DNA from: Isoetes taiwanensis
Lineage: Eukaryota > Streptophyta > Lycopodiopsida > Isoetales > Isoetaceae
Reading direction: 5' to 3'
Length of the DNA stretch: 64,000 bases
NCBI GenBank assembly: GCA_021234155.1
Contig: JAJEKV010000140.1
Span: 558,001-622,000, forward strand
A program made the translations under genes and the position numbers. This document shows, in pieces, positions 38,048 to 49,173 of the stretch; position 1 is the stretch's first letter, and each line of letters opens with the position of its first letter. The notes beneath the pieces are model-generated. The model ran no database searches and was not told the DNA's origin. It saw only the letters and a list, made by a program, of their open reading frames with translations.

Positions 38048-39434
38048 ATGCCCAAGAGAAGTAAGAAGGATATACCACCAAGCTCCATCATAACAAGAAG
38101 GGGACCGGTAACTCAATCTTTGGACTCAAAATTGCATCAAGATTTAATTTTGTCTTTAGATTTGGGAGAAGATCTGGGGTCTAATTCTCAGATCCAGGAG
38201 GTTCTGATTCCATTTACAGATCTAGAAGGTAATCCAATTTCGTTTTTCAAATTGAAGGGAGATTCCATTTCGTTTATTCAATTTCAAGAAACCCAAGAAG
38301 AAGCAAAGATGGCTGTATTACCACCTATGATATGGGGTTTTCAGACAATGGGGATTCCAAAGTTTGATGATCTGGTAGATCGGGATCCTTTGAAGCATAT
38401 TGTGAAGTTTGAGAGGTATTACCCGGCAATGTAAGTTACCCGGTTGGTGATTATTTGCTTTGGTTTCATAGTTCTTTGTAAGATTCAGTGGAGGAATGGG
38501 CATAAACTCAGCCAGATACCATGACATATCAGGAATCAAAGGAAGCTTTCATTGCTAAGTATCAAGAAGTTCATGGTAAGGATAAGACTATGGAAAGGTA
38601 GACCAATTTCACACAAAAGGAAGATGAATCAATTAGAGTATAATCAAAGGTATATTCGGGTTCTCAAAGGCATGGTTCATTGGAAGATTGCGGAATGATG
38701 AAATGGATATCAATGGTATGTGAAGGGGCTGAAACGAGCTATTGCTCATAAAGTGAAGGCTAAACAACCTACCACATTGCTAGAGCCGCAGTATGCTCTC
38801 AAAATTGAAGGCTGGGATACATTCATGAAGTTGCTGCTCGAGCCTTGAAGGAACAAGCTTTGAAGGTGTCGACACCTAAGAAGGTGCAATTCAATGTGTT
38901 GTCCACCGAGAACAATTTCAATCTATAGAAGAAAATCAGCCCATAGTGATGCCTCACATGGTGCATGAGGAAATTCAAAATGAAGGTGATGTGATCAGCC
39001 AAGTTTTGGCCACTAAAGTTACACTTACTCTTGAGCAATTGATGCATTATTCTCCAAATTTGTTGCAAGAGTTAGAGGGAAGAACAAAATCAGAAATTTC
39101 AGTCCAACAAATCATATCAAATGATCTTGACAAGAGGAGAATTGAGCCACCAGCCCGGCAATCCAAGGATCACAGGCCATTTCTTTGTGATGTGAGTATC
39201 AATGGATATTTAATCAAAGATGCCAACATAGATACCCCGTGGAGTGAATGTAATGCCTTACCACATAATGCTTCAAGTTGGATTGAAAATGATGGAACCG
39301 ACAACTATGGTGCTCAAAGCATTCAATCAAATGAAGGTGCAGCCTATAGGAGTCATAAGAAATGTCTTATGCAAGGTCTATGAGGTGGAAGCAATCTTGG
39401 ATTTCATGGTTTTAAAATTTCGGAGGTGTGCATA
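38048..39434 (+). CDS. Ty3/gypsy gag-protease, truncated and broken
   Basis: Starts at ATG 38,048 (MPKRSKKDIPPSSIITRR). The gag domain shows PKFDDLVDRDPLKHIVKFER (38,352-38,412), LWFHSSL, then TYQESKEAFIAKYQEVHG (38,522-38,575) like the usual W..L...F...F. The protease follows: RPFLCDVSINGYLIKDANID (39,176-39,232), where the catalytic DTGSS reads DTPWS after a change of an expected ACAGG to CCCCG, then VNVMPYHIMLQVGLKM and FNQMKVQPIGVIR to AILDFMVLKF. The coding region stops abruptly where the minus-strand LTR begins; reverse transcriptase and integrase are absent. Several frameshifts occur between 38,430 and 38,960. Confidence 0.75.
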
Positions 39435-41051
39435 TGGCGCTCCCTTTAAATATCTGGCCTTGACCGTACACTCCTTGAGGGAAATCCCCATCCGGTCCTT
39501 GACCCATGGGCCCTCCGTCTATCCCACACTCACGGGATCACTTGGTAGTGGGGAAGGGGACACGAAAGGTGTCTTCGCCCTTCCCCTATGGGCTCCTATC
39601 ACAGCGGAAGCATAAACAGCGTCGAGAACTAGCAATAACAATACATCATACTACCTCGAAGGGTAGTCAATCCACATATCCTGGCTACCAAAGATAATCC
39701 TATGCCATAAAACATGAGAGCTCCTACCCATGACTCCGACTCATAAGGAGGATGAATGGTAGCTGAACCTCAAGATATAGCGGACCAGAGTCATAACAAT
39801 GGCTGGCTATAGACAATGGCTAGGGTTGACCCTCCATCGCCCCTCCTGTGCATACTTTGCAGATGGGCTCGATCGACTCGGCATGACTCTAGCCTTCCAT
39901 ATCACGCAATCCCATGGCATCACCCATCCGGGACTACTCCAAGTTGCATCTCCACAGTCCGTCGGCGGGAAGGTTGCATCTCCCTTCCGGGGTCTAGAGG
40001 TTCCACAGGCGGCTAGAGAATCGTGGCGACACGATTCATGCCCATTTGAACCCCCAAAACAAGAGCCAAACTGACACTTGCAACTCTTGAGGAGGCGGGG
40101 CGGCGCCATCGCCCGGGGAGGTGTCGAGACCCATGCTCGGCCCACGAGAAGTGTGAGCCATAAGCCTAACCCACTATGGGATCCCCCGTAGCCCCACTCG
40201 GCGGGGGATCCTCCCTCAGCGTGCCTCTAGCCCTGTTGTGTAGTCTTTGAGTCACATCACCAGCCTCCATGGCCCGGTGCGTTCCTATGCCTGAGCCGCA
40301 TCTAATAGGAACTAAAGGGATCTACACTATGAGCATACTACATATGGCCCTAGGTCTCTACCCCCTTCCCAATACAAGGGAGCAAACATGATCAACCAAC
40401 ATCCCATAACATCATATCATGATCATCATAATAAGAACATCTTAACCTAATCATACATATCTAACTACTTGATTAGGGTTCCTTGATTAGGGTTCAAGAT
40501 GTTGAATAAGGGTTCTAGGATGGCTCTACTCTAGCTTCGAAATACTAACCCATGCAGGTGCTAACTTCGGATGATATACCAAACACTACTCTACATACCT
40601 GCTCCAAAAGCACTCCCTCCCAATCCACAGGCGTCTCCATGGTCTTGAAGTGTTTGAGGTAGCTCCACTCCTGGCGATGCGCTCACGCTCGGGGGCTACT
40701 ATGCTAGGCTATGCCACAACAAGCGGTTTTTCGAAACGAGTTTGGCGAAGAAAGGTTCCAGACTGCTGGAGCCAGAAAAGGCCTAGGGTTAGGGTTTGGG
40801 CCTTTATAGGTTAGGGTTCACTTGTTATGCCACGTGGCTCCAATAGGAGTAAGTCCGTGTGGCCGGGTGCCAATAGGTTAAGGCCACGTGAAAATGGTCT
40901 TAACCTAAGGTTGGCTAAGTTATATGAATAACTTGAGTCATGCCCCTAGTTACCACAATCTATGGTATACAAGGCTATGAAGATAGAATTGTATAGTGGC
41001 CGGACTTTGGAAATATATGTATTTATAGGCGTATATTTCCTGGGCGTCACA
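39435..41051 (-). mobile_element. LTR of a second LTR retrotransposon, minus strand
   Basis: Read on the minus strand it starts TGTGACGCCCAGG and ends GGGAGCGCCA, with TG..CA ends. It is preceded (41,052-41,085 on the plus strand) by a purine-rich GAGGACAAG...CTATGGGGAA, the polypurine tract position of plant gypsy elements, so this is the 3' LTR of a minus-strand element whose inside lies to the right. GC content is clearly higher than in the surroundings. It cuts the gag-protease frame of the neighbour, so it inserted later. No matching 5' LTR was found before 43,811. Confidence 0.45.
40789..40890 (-). promoter_or_regulatory. Probable LTR promoter: TATA box, telo-box, two G-boxes
   Basis: On the minus strand CTATAAAGG (40,802-40,810) is followed by AAACCCTAA (40,789-40,797) and preceded by CACGTG at 40,831-40,837 and 40,883-40,889. 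This is a good plant core promoter in the middle of the LTR, where U3 should end. The telo-box and G-box are common plant motifs; their use here is inferred. Confidence 0.45.
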
Positions 41052-41129
41052 TTCCCCATAGGATAATCTTGTCCTCGGCATTACGCTAAAGGTGACTAAC
41101 CTACACTAATCCCATCGATCCAGGACATC

Positions 41130-41645
41130 GGATAAGCCATTCTAGAATGGGACGAGCATGCATGTTTTGCATGCATGCGGTACTTATGCCGTTCTAGTTG
41201 GGGAGTTAAGCTATTTTAGGCGTTTACGCTTAGACTTCTCATCGGCTTCCTCTTCTCTCTGGTACCTTATTCTCTTTGAATTGTTTCGAGGCCGAGGGGA
41301 GGGCTTCTTCTGCTGGTTTGGCTAATTGGCGTTTCTTTCATCTTGTCCTTTATCGGCCTTTAGCCTTCATCCTGTGACCTTAAATCCTCGATCCCTAGTT
41401 TGTTAAGGAAGTCCTTTGGTATTGGTGGTTTGTTGGTTTCATCGCGAGTCCCATTCTAGAATCCCATCGTCCAGAGACAGCCGGATCGCCATTCTAGAAT
41501 GGGGCGAGCATCCTATGTTTGCATGCATGCGGGCGCCCCTTGTGCGTTCAGTTGGGAGTTACAGCTATTTTTTAAAGCGTTTACGCCCGACTTCTCATCG
41601 GCTTCCTCTTCTCTTCTCGGCGATACCTTATTCTCTTTGAACCCA
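41130..41645. repeat. Two ~155-bp direct repeats, 357 bp apart
   Basis: The block with CCATTCTAGAATGG, a TGCATGCATGCGG, and CTTCTCATCGGCTTCCTCTT occurs at 41,130-41,285 and 41,487-41,645. A third, short piece (TTCATCGCGAGTCCCATTCT) is at 41,438 and 42,095. CATTCTAGAATG is a perfect palindrome. Confidence 0.8.
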
Positions 41646-43810
41646 CCCTCCCCTTCTTTGTTATTGTATTTTTTATCGCGTAGCGCAGCGCGTAATGAAC
41701 CCCCTCCACTCACGGGAGGTTTGTTTTGTCTTGTTGTTTTGTTGGTGATGTGCGGGTGCGGGTTAGCGGCGGCATCGTTTTACTTTTCCATTCGTGGGTT
41801 TTGGGAGGCGATTTTTATGCCTTCGTTTGTCAAAGCCCCCTTGAAGAGGCTTATCACTAGGGTTTTCCTCGAAAACCCGAAGAGCTGAGGAGTTTTTAAT
41901 CCGGTGATAAGTTTTCGGCGGTACACTAACCGATCTCTATTAGCATTGTATTTTGTTGGGGTCCAAATGATATAATTGGATTTTCCCTTTATTTTTTATG
42001 GGTAGTTACGCGTATTGATGCGGCTACCCACTATCCCTATTAGAAAAATCTGCTGAGATGAATGAGAAGCAAGTCTAAAGCGGTTTTGTTGGTTTCATCG
42101 CGAGTCCCATTCTAGAATCACACAAAAGCACACAACAAGAATATATGAACTTAACTCTATTGAAAAGATCAACTTTTTATTTACTTACTTATTATATTAT
42201 GTAATTATAAAGCTATATTTATAAGTTATACAAATTATATAGCTATAACAACTATTATTATAAAAGTATCTATATATAATAATAAAAGGCGTTTTGTGAT
42301 AGTCAAATGCATGCACTTTTATAGTTGATTTTTTTTTTTTATTTTTAGTTAAGTTAGATTCTGATTTTGTTTACATGGGCGGTGTGGAATAGGGTTCCAC
42401 TCAAAGCGATCTCTCCTTTTTTGATAATGAGTTCGAATGGTATTTTTTTTTCTCTTTCCTTTTTTTTTATTTTTGTTGTCGTGATCTTTATTCTTGTGAT
42501 TGATCTCTTCAACATATGTGTTCATGTCACTTTGTCCCTGCCGGACTTGGAGTTACGTAAGCAATGAATAAGTGGAGCGTGTAAAGATATCAAGTATTTG
42601 GATGTATCTTCCATTAGAATGCTTTCACTGAAGCATCGGGGAGGCGTGGATCGGACTTCATCTCATATTGCGAGAGGCTGAAATTTGGTACATGTTACTT
42701 AGTTAAATTCTTATTCTTATAGATCACCATGAAACAAATTTACTTTACTTCATGCATCGAGAAGGCAATACTTCATCTTGGATGGTTTTACCCTTCGTTT
42801 TGTGTATGATATTGACCTTCAACGTTTAATTATGCATGTAAAATATCTAGCATGTAGGAAAAGGTAAAATATACGCTTCCAATGGGTGACTTATTTTCGA
42901 CATGACCTTACTTGTATTTACATTAATGGAGCTCTTGGAATGAATCTCTTCTTTTCTTTATCGAAGATAGGAATTAGAGGTTGAGAAATTTTATATATAT
43001 ATATATAACCGATTGTGCTAAGATTTTGCAAATTAGATATTGTGTTATGCATGCTTGCATCTTATTATATGGACTTATGCAAACACACAATACGCACTTT
43101 GATTTATTTGCTGTCGATAAGCCGGATCCCATCTCGCTGGTTCGGGCCGAATGGGCAATTCTCACCAAAATCTTCTTCCTCCAAACCATTGGACCAAAAG
43201 GGCTTATACCTATATTTAACCTTATATCAATGAAAAAGGCCAAGCATATAAATAGGGTCTTATCAAAAAGGCACTTAGGACCATTAAAATATCAACTTCA
43301 AATATCTTAGAAATTGACTTTTCGACTCATATATGTATATCTCCGCTGATCTCCTTATGCTTGGTAAAAGTTATGATCACAGTATTAATTGTATATAATG
43401 TCACGTATTTAGCCACCTATATTCATGCCTTCAAAATCTTAATGTACTCTCATGACGATTAAATCTTCTTGAATGTATAAAATGGTTTAAATTGTATAGA
43501 ATGTCCTTTTATGGGACATTTTCAGCGTATAAAACCATCTTGGAGTGTGTGTGTTAAGCGTGGAGGCATGGCTACTTGCCGAAATAATCATGTAAAAGAA
43601 CATTCTTAAAGCGTGGATTTTGTTTGGGATAAAATTACGGCGAACATTTTTAGCGACTATGGCATCCCAAATTTCAAACGATGGCGCCTTGTTTCTTTGA
43701 TGGTGCCTGGGTCTACAGGTTCTTGGGCGGTCGGCCAGATGTTATGTCTCTTTGTTATCTTGTATTCCTGTTTTTATGAGCGAGTTCTTGATGTGAAGAC
43801 TTCGATTATG
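41646..43810. other. Unassigned stretch up to copy 2
   Basis: Presumed inside of the minus-strand LTR element on the left, then AT-rich DNA. No reverse transcriptase or integrase motif was found on either strand. An open frame at 41,499-41,888 has no recognisable domain. A TA run lies at 42,992-43,006. The last part, 43,610-43,760, reads DFVWDKITANIFSDYG and FKRWRLVSLMVPGSTG and could be another exon of the gene whose exon starts copy 2. Confidence 0.4.
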
Positions 43811-43857
43811 GTTTTCCCCTAAATCTAAAGTTCCTTATGTTCCTTTTTCTTGTCGGG

Positions 43858-44065
43858 TTCTTGTTGATTTGTACTTTATGACTACAGTGGGTAACGCCTT
43901 TGGCATTAGGAAGACTGATGATGTCCGGTCGGTCAGGAGCTTCAAAATAGATTCGAGAATCCGGATTTATGGAAATAAGTGGAAATTCACGTTTCGGAAC
44001 GCTCTTCCTCAAAGATAACGAAGATGCGGCGGGGCGAACCACCACGAACAGAACATCGTTACTTT
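43858..44065 (+). CDS. Unidentified internal exon, copy 2 (damaged)
   Basis: Counterpart of 53-271. The acceptor CAG reads CGG (TTGTCGGGTTC) and most CAG/CTG in the exon are replaced, destroying the frame; only the end ACATCGTTACTTTTGTAATA is intact. It does show GGTAACGCC where copy 1 has a stop codon. Confidence 0.3.
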
Positions 44066-45216
44066 TGTAATAACTTTCTTTATGTTTTGCTACATCCCGT
44101 TACATCTTATTACGAGAAACATCTTTTCCGCTTTTGCATGGATATATTTATATAGGCACTTGTTTTGACTTTCTTACTTCAAAACTTTTCTCGCATTGTA
44201 CCACCAGGTTATATTAAACCTATTTTCCTTTTCCATTCCGGGTTTGACCTTGTGGCTCTATAGTTCTTCGATAGGGTACTGCTCTTTTTAATAGAGTGGC
44301 TCGCCTCCAAACTTTTCTTTTCAGGTCTTAGAGACTTAGTAACTTTGTATTATCCCTTTGACTTAGGCATTGTGTTCGCTTTTGCCGGGGTTTCTCGTGG
44401 TATTGTCTTGGTAATTTGGTTGGTTTTGGTGTTGTCTATGGGTATCAACATAAGACTTTTTTTTCGCTTAGCACATTTTCTTTAAACGTTACGTTGCTTT
44501 GTTCGGGTTCTTGAACATGTAGGGGTTTTTTCACCACATGGGATCCAACGGTGGTTTGGTTACTGAGGCGATGAAGCAGGGGATGTAAATCAAACGTATT
44601 CTCGTCTTAGAATTCGGTTTTACCTTTTGCTTCAACTTTGGCATCTTTAAAGTATTGACTCGGATTGATGACTTTGAGTTGAAGATATGTTCGGCTCTGT
44701 TTTCTCCTTACCTTAGGTGGGCCTCTTTCGCCACAGTTATTCAGGCCAAGTTATTTTCTTGACATAAAATTTATCTTTTTTGCATTTTGTCAACCTACTA
44801 GCTAGTAATGCGATTCGAGCAAAGAGGCATTTTTGTCTTTTTGAAACTAATTTTACAAACCTGATGTCTCTCAATTTCCTATGGCGGGGACTCAATTTCC
44901 TACAAATTACAATGGTCCATGGCGAAAATATATTCTATTCTATTCCATGTTCATTATGATGTTTCTAGGGGCAGAACCAATGAATGCATTTCTGATAGCC
45001 TCCTATTTTACCTTTGTAAAGGGTAAGTATTGGGATCATTTTAAGGAAATTCAAATTTTATCAAGTAGCTTATGCTTCCACGGATGCTTTTGGGATCTAT
45101 CGATATCTTCGTATTAGCATATGGTACTAATGAGATTTGCATATCTTGTGTACATATAGTAATCAATTCAAAATGCCAAAATTATGTACATCCCATAGAA
45201 GGCATAAAAGACATGA

Positions 45217-46262
45217 ATAAGAATAAAGAATAGATTTTAAGCGTCCCACGGAGACTCAATTGGCCTATGGGACCCAAACCAAAGAGAGCAGCAAGCCAAT
45301 TATGCGACGAGGATTAAAAACCCTCTGCCCCTGAAGGGTTTCGAGGAAAAACCTTAGCATGAAAATTATCTTTGGCTGGAACACTGTATAGTTGTATAGG
45401 GCGGTTTCAATGCCGTCCCGTAGGACACAACTAAGTCCGTGCATCCATAACCTCCTGGAGGTATGACCCAACAAACCCGCTGACGCCGTAGTCAATAAGC
45501 GATGCAATGGGTGGGGGGGCACTAGTAACGAGCATACGCTCCGGATATGAGCAAATGCCGGGCAGATCCGAGGGCATGACATTCATCCTCAATAGCACCG
45601 GTGGCAACACCGGCAAACCCTTTGTCCCTGCTTCCCGAGCCCCAACGCCCCGCTTCAATGCGGAGGTAGCGATGTGCACCCGCGCGAATGGAAGCTATAA
45701 GTCCGCTTCTTCATGGGCAGCTGGGTGTGCTGGGTACTGGTGGGGCCTCGAGCCTAGGGATTGACTTTGCCGATAGTGTGCTGCCTTAACATGCGCGAAA
45801 GCATCCGCATCCCGTGAGCCCGCTAAGGAAAGTAGCATCTAGGTACGCCTTTAAGTGCCTTTGGCGATCTTTCTTTGTCCCCGACTGACGACTGCTTGTT
45901 CCGGCATTAGCCCCGGAGAACCACCGAGCTTGCTTGTCTTTTCCGCCAGATTTCAAAGCGTGAGGGACTCCATCGCCGCGGGCTAAAGGCACGGGCTAAG
46001 CGTTGTAATGCCTATACCTTTCCCGGAAGTAAACGATAGCGATGCCTTCCAATCTGGCCCGGATTGAAGGGGCAGAAAGCCTGTCTCCTGAAGTAGGATC
46101 TGGTATGGAACTATGGACTTCACCCCAAGGGCCCGTGCCAAGAAGGCCTTACTTTTGCTCAAGATCATTCCGTGTGCTAAAGGGATATCACCGACCCCAC
46201 ACGCTGCCCCATACAAAAGGGCGCTCACCAAAGGCCCCAAACAGTGTGACTAGTGGCCCCGT
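45217..46262 (-). mobile_element. RTE-type LINE 3' end, copy 2
   Basis: Counterpart of 1,472-2,520. Blocks SALLYGAACGVG, KAFLARALGVKSIVPYQ and LLQETGFLPLQ (46,240-46,060) are readable, and the zinc-knuckle region (45,590-45,500) is frameshifted. The AGAATAAAGAATAG tail is at 45,217-45,233. Confidence 0.7.
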
Positions 46263-46522
46263 GCATACAACTCTACCTTGTGGTCATTTGTTCAAGATGG
46301 CAACAATCCAATGGGCCCATTAGACGCTCCTGGGAAAAAATTCACATTATCTAAGAGAGTCCATTGAAAGCCAAATAACTAAAAAGGCACACACCGTAAT
46401 CACGGAATAGTTTTTAATTCTACAAAGATTGAAAGCATAAGAGGTTCCACCGATTTTTTCAGCTCTATTGTATTCAAATTTTGTAACGATGACTAAGGGA
46501 GCAACCCGTATTTATCTGACGC

Positions 46523-46664
46523 CGTCATGTTATAGCGCCATGGGCATATTCGTGGTATATCCGTGTCTTTGACATGTTATAGCCACGCCAAAAAAAAAAT
46601 TACACGGCGCTTTTTGTGGACTTAGTGGATTTTTGCCATTTAAGGCTGGCTATAACATGCCCAC
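46523..46664. repeat. Short inverted-repeat element, copy 2
   Basis: Counterpart of 2,778-2,914. Two direct copies of CATGTTATAG and one inverse copy CTATAACATGCCCACG are kept, with small indels in between. Confidence 0.4.
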
Positions 46665-49168
46665 GCCCCGACATTTTTACCGGGCGATGGATGATGAAGT
46701 GCCATGAGAATCATGATCAAAGATATGCCGATGGTTACAAATATTATTATCCGATATAAAATGAGGTCTTGATGCTATCTAAGAGGCTATTGGCTCCGCT
46801 AATGGAGGAAACATCACATGCCTTTAGTTGCTTTCCTCCTTGTTCGCTATCTATGTGGGTCGGGTTGCTATGTGGGTACCTTTGCTCTTCATTATTCAGT
46901 TGTTATGTAAAATTACCAATGGAAATGACCCAATGCCATTACTTCACCATCCCCGACATGTTGTGTAATTCGGGGCTCCAAGACCTCAAAACCTATCACC
47001 GCTATTCTCCGCGCCATTATTATGGTGGATTTAAAACCATGCACAATTGTCGGGCCCCATGGCGTATATTTAGATTTGAGTAGATTGTATAGCTACATCG
47101 GGTTTACCATGGAAACTTATTGGGTCTTTATTTATGGTAATATTGCATAAACGCTTTCAGTGGTTTATCAAAACCCTTTTCTCCTTAGCCTAAATTTGAC
47201 CCTCCCTCTCCATCTTTATGAATGGAGGCCGCTATTATCGCCTTTAGTTGCCTTGACTATTTTTCCCGAAAACAAATCGAGGCATGGACTTTTGAACTAG
47301 TGAGAAGTTAGATGTGGCAAGCAGTATGGCATAGCATGTTCTTAAGGAGTGCAGGGGGCATGGCATCTAGTATGCAAAGCAAAGCTATGGAAAACGATGT
47401 TTGCGGTGGACAAATTCCCCTTCAAGACGCCGCTAAAAGCGTGATGTTGATGAAACGCCGATTCACGGGCTTTAGTTTGATGTATACTATGATGCTTTAC
47501 GGACTATTTTGGCAAGGATAAGATCGGCTTTAGTTTTGAACAAAATGGTCATTGTATAATGCATTTGATATGGATTTTACTTCGGATATATTTCAAAACA
47601 TGGATAAGTTCTCATCCACAATTTAGTTTTTTAAACCCCCAAATGTGGATTCTTTCCAACAATGAAAAATTGTAGGAATTTTTTCATGTGTTTTGTATGG
47701 GGCGACTTGTTCTACTCTCTCTAATTTTAAAGGTGTAAACAAGTTAATAGTTTTTTTCCATCTTTCTATTACAATTTGTCTTCCCTTTAGTATAATCTAA
47801 TTTTATGTATCACTTACATTTTACAGCTTGTTAATCAAGGGATTTGTTTGAACCTAATATCACATGAATGCTAAGGTCTGCCAGACTTTTAATTGGTTTT
47901 GAACCTTGGGTTTGATCATGGAACAATATCCGGATCTTTTTAAGGCATAAAACAATGTTGCCCTCTTACAATGGTACTATTAATGATTTAGTTTTGTTTG
48001 GTACGATATGACAGAATAATTTTGTTTAGAATAGTCGGGCTTTTTTCTTAAGTACAAAATAGCCTATCCATCTTAGAATGGTCTTTTCTAAAGTGGTTTA
48101 TTTCTAAAGGGCGCTTATGATTGGTATTACATTTTGAATGATTTTGTTTGGAATAGTCATTTTTTTCATTTAACTCACTTTAGTCTATGGGCAAAAGATT
48201 CACATTAGGCAAACCGCTGATAACCAGAAGCCTAAAGGTAAATTGCTAGCCCTCTTGCATTTTTACCCAAACTATGGCTAATGATGTATTGGTTGGTCGC
48301 AGTACGGGCTTCTTTTCAGAATGTAATCATTCCTCGTCAATAAGTCTTAGGTGAGCTTTGGAAAAGAAGAAAGAAAAGATGAACTGAAGCATGAAATGCC
48401 GAGGTTTTAATGGATGGGACATGAATAATATGATCTTCTTTTTCATCTATGTGCATAATTTGCTAGATGCACATTTGCTCTTAAATGTTCCCGCTAAGAT
48501 ATTTGAGTACCCTTGATCCAATTTATTACTTTAGAAAATGATTTTTGCAAGCATACAAAGCTAAAAAGGTGAATATATCCAAAACATATGGATGTTATTT
48601 GATGTGCCTTCTTCCTCGCCATATACATGTGGAACAACCTAGCTTAGGAGTCATATTTTCTAAGGTTGTTATATAAACCCCAAACCGAAAGTACTTTTAG
48701 AATCTTATGCTTCCTTAAAGATAAAGAAAGTACAGCTTTTACATACTAAGTTTGCTATTGGATATCTTATTTCCGAACTTCCTTATGTAAAAACCCGTCT
48801 CTTTGATGTAATTTAAAAAAATGTAGAGGGAACATGCTCCTTTGCTTTTAAAAGGATTATATGCTTTTCAATAGAACTTGTCCGCCGGTTTCACCATGGC
48901 AGACCTCGCTGTAGGTTTGAACTATGTACCACCTACATGCATCCAACTACATACAAGCCAGAAATTCTAAATGCATGTCAAACATGCTAGATAAATTTTC
49001 ATAAAAGTGTGCAAAATGTTTAAAAGTTTGTAGAAAAGTTGAAAGCTAAGATAAGTGATATAAACAAACCAGATAATAAATACAAAGCTAATATACATCT
49101 CAAATTACTATTTTCACATTTACGTATATTTGTGTCATTCCTCATGACCAAGAATTTTGAATGTCTCA
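46665..49168. other. Counterpart of 2,915-5,526, no gene seen
   Basis: The putative exon at 3,887 is reduced to fragments here (about 47,597-47,675), with about 70 bp lost. Otherwise the stretch parallels copy 1 and contains the expected BiP 3' flank. Confidence 0.5.
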
Positions 49169-49173
49169 AGATA

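Noticed and set aside
40780-40830. TTAGGGTTTGGG strings as an interstitial telomere repeat
   Set aside because: Only one or two degenerate units next to a TATA box; better read as a telo-box within an LTR promoter.
41499-41888. 129-codon plus-strand frame as a membrane protein
   Set aside because: Hydrophobic by composition only, begins inside a repeat, no known domain or conserved start.
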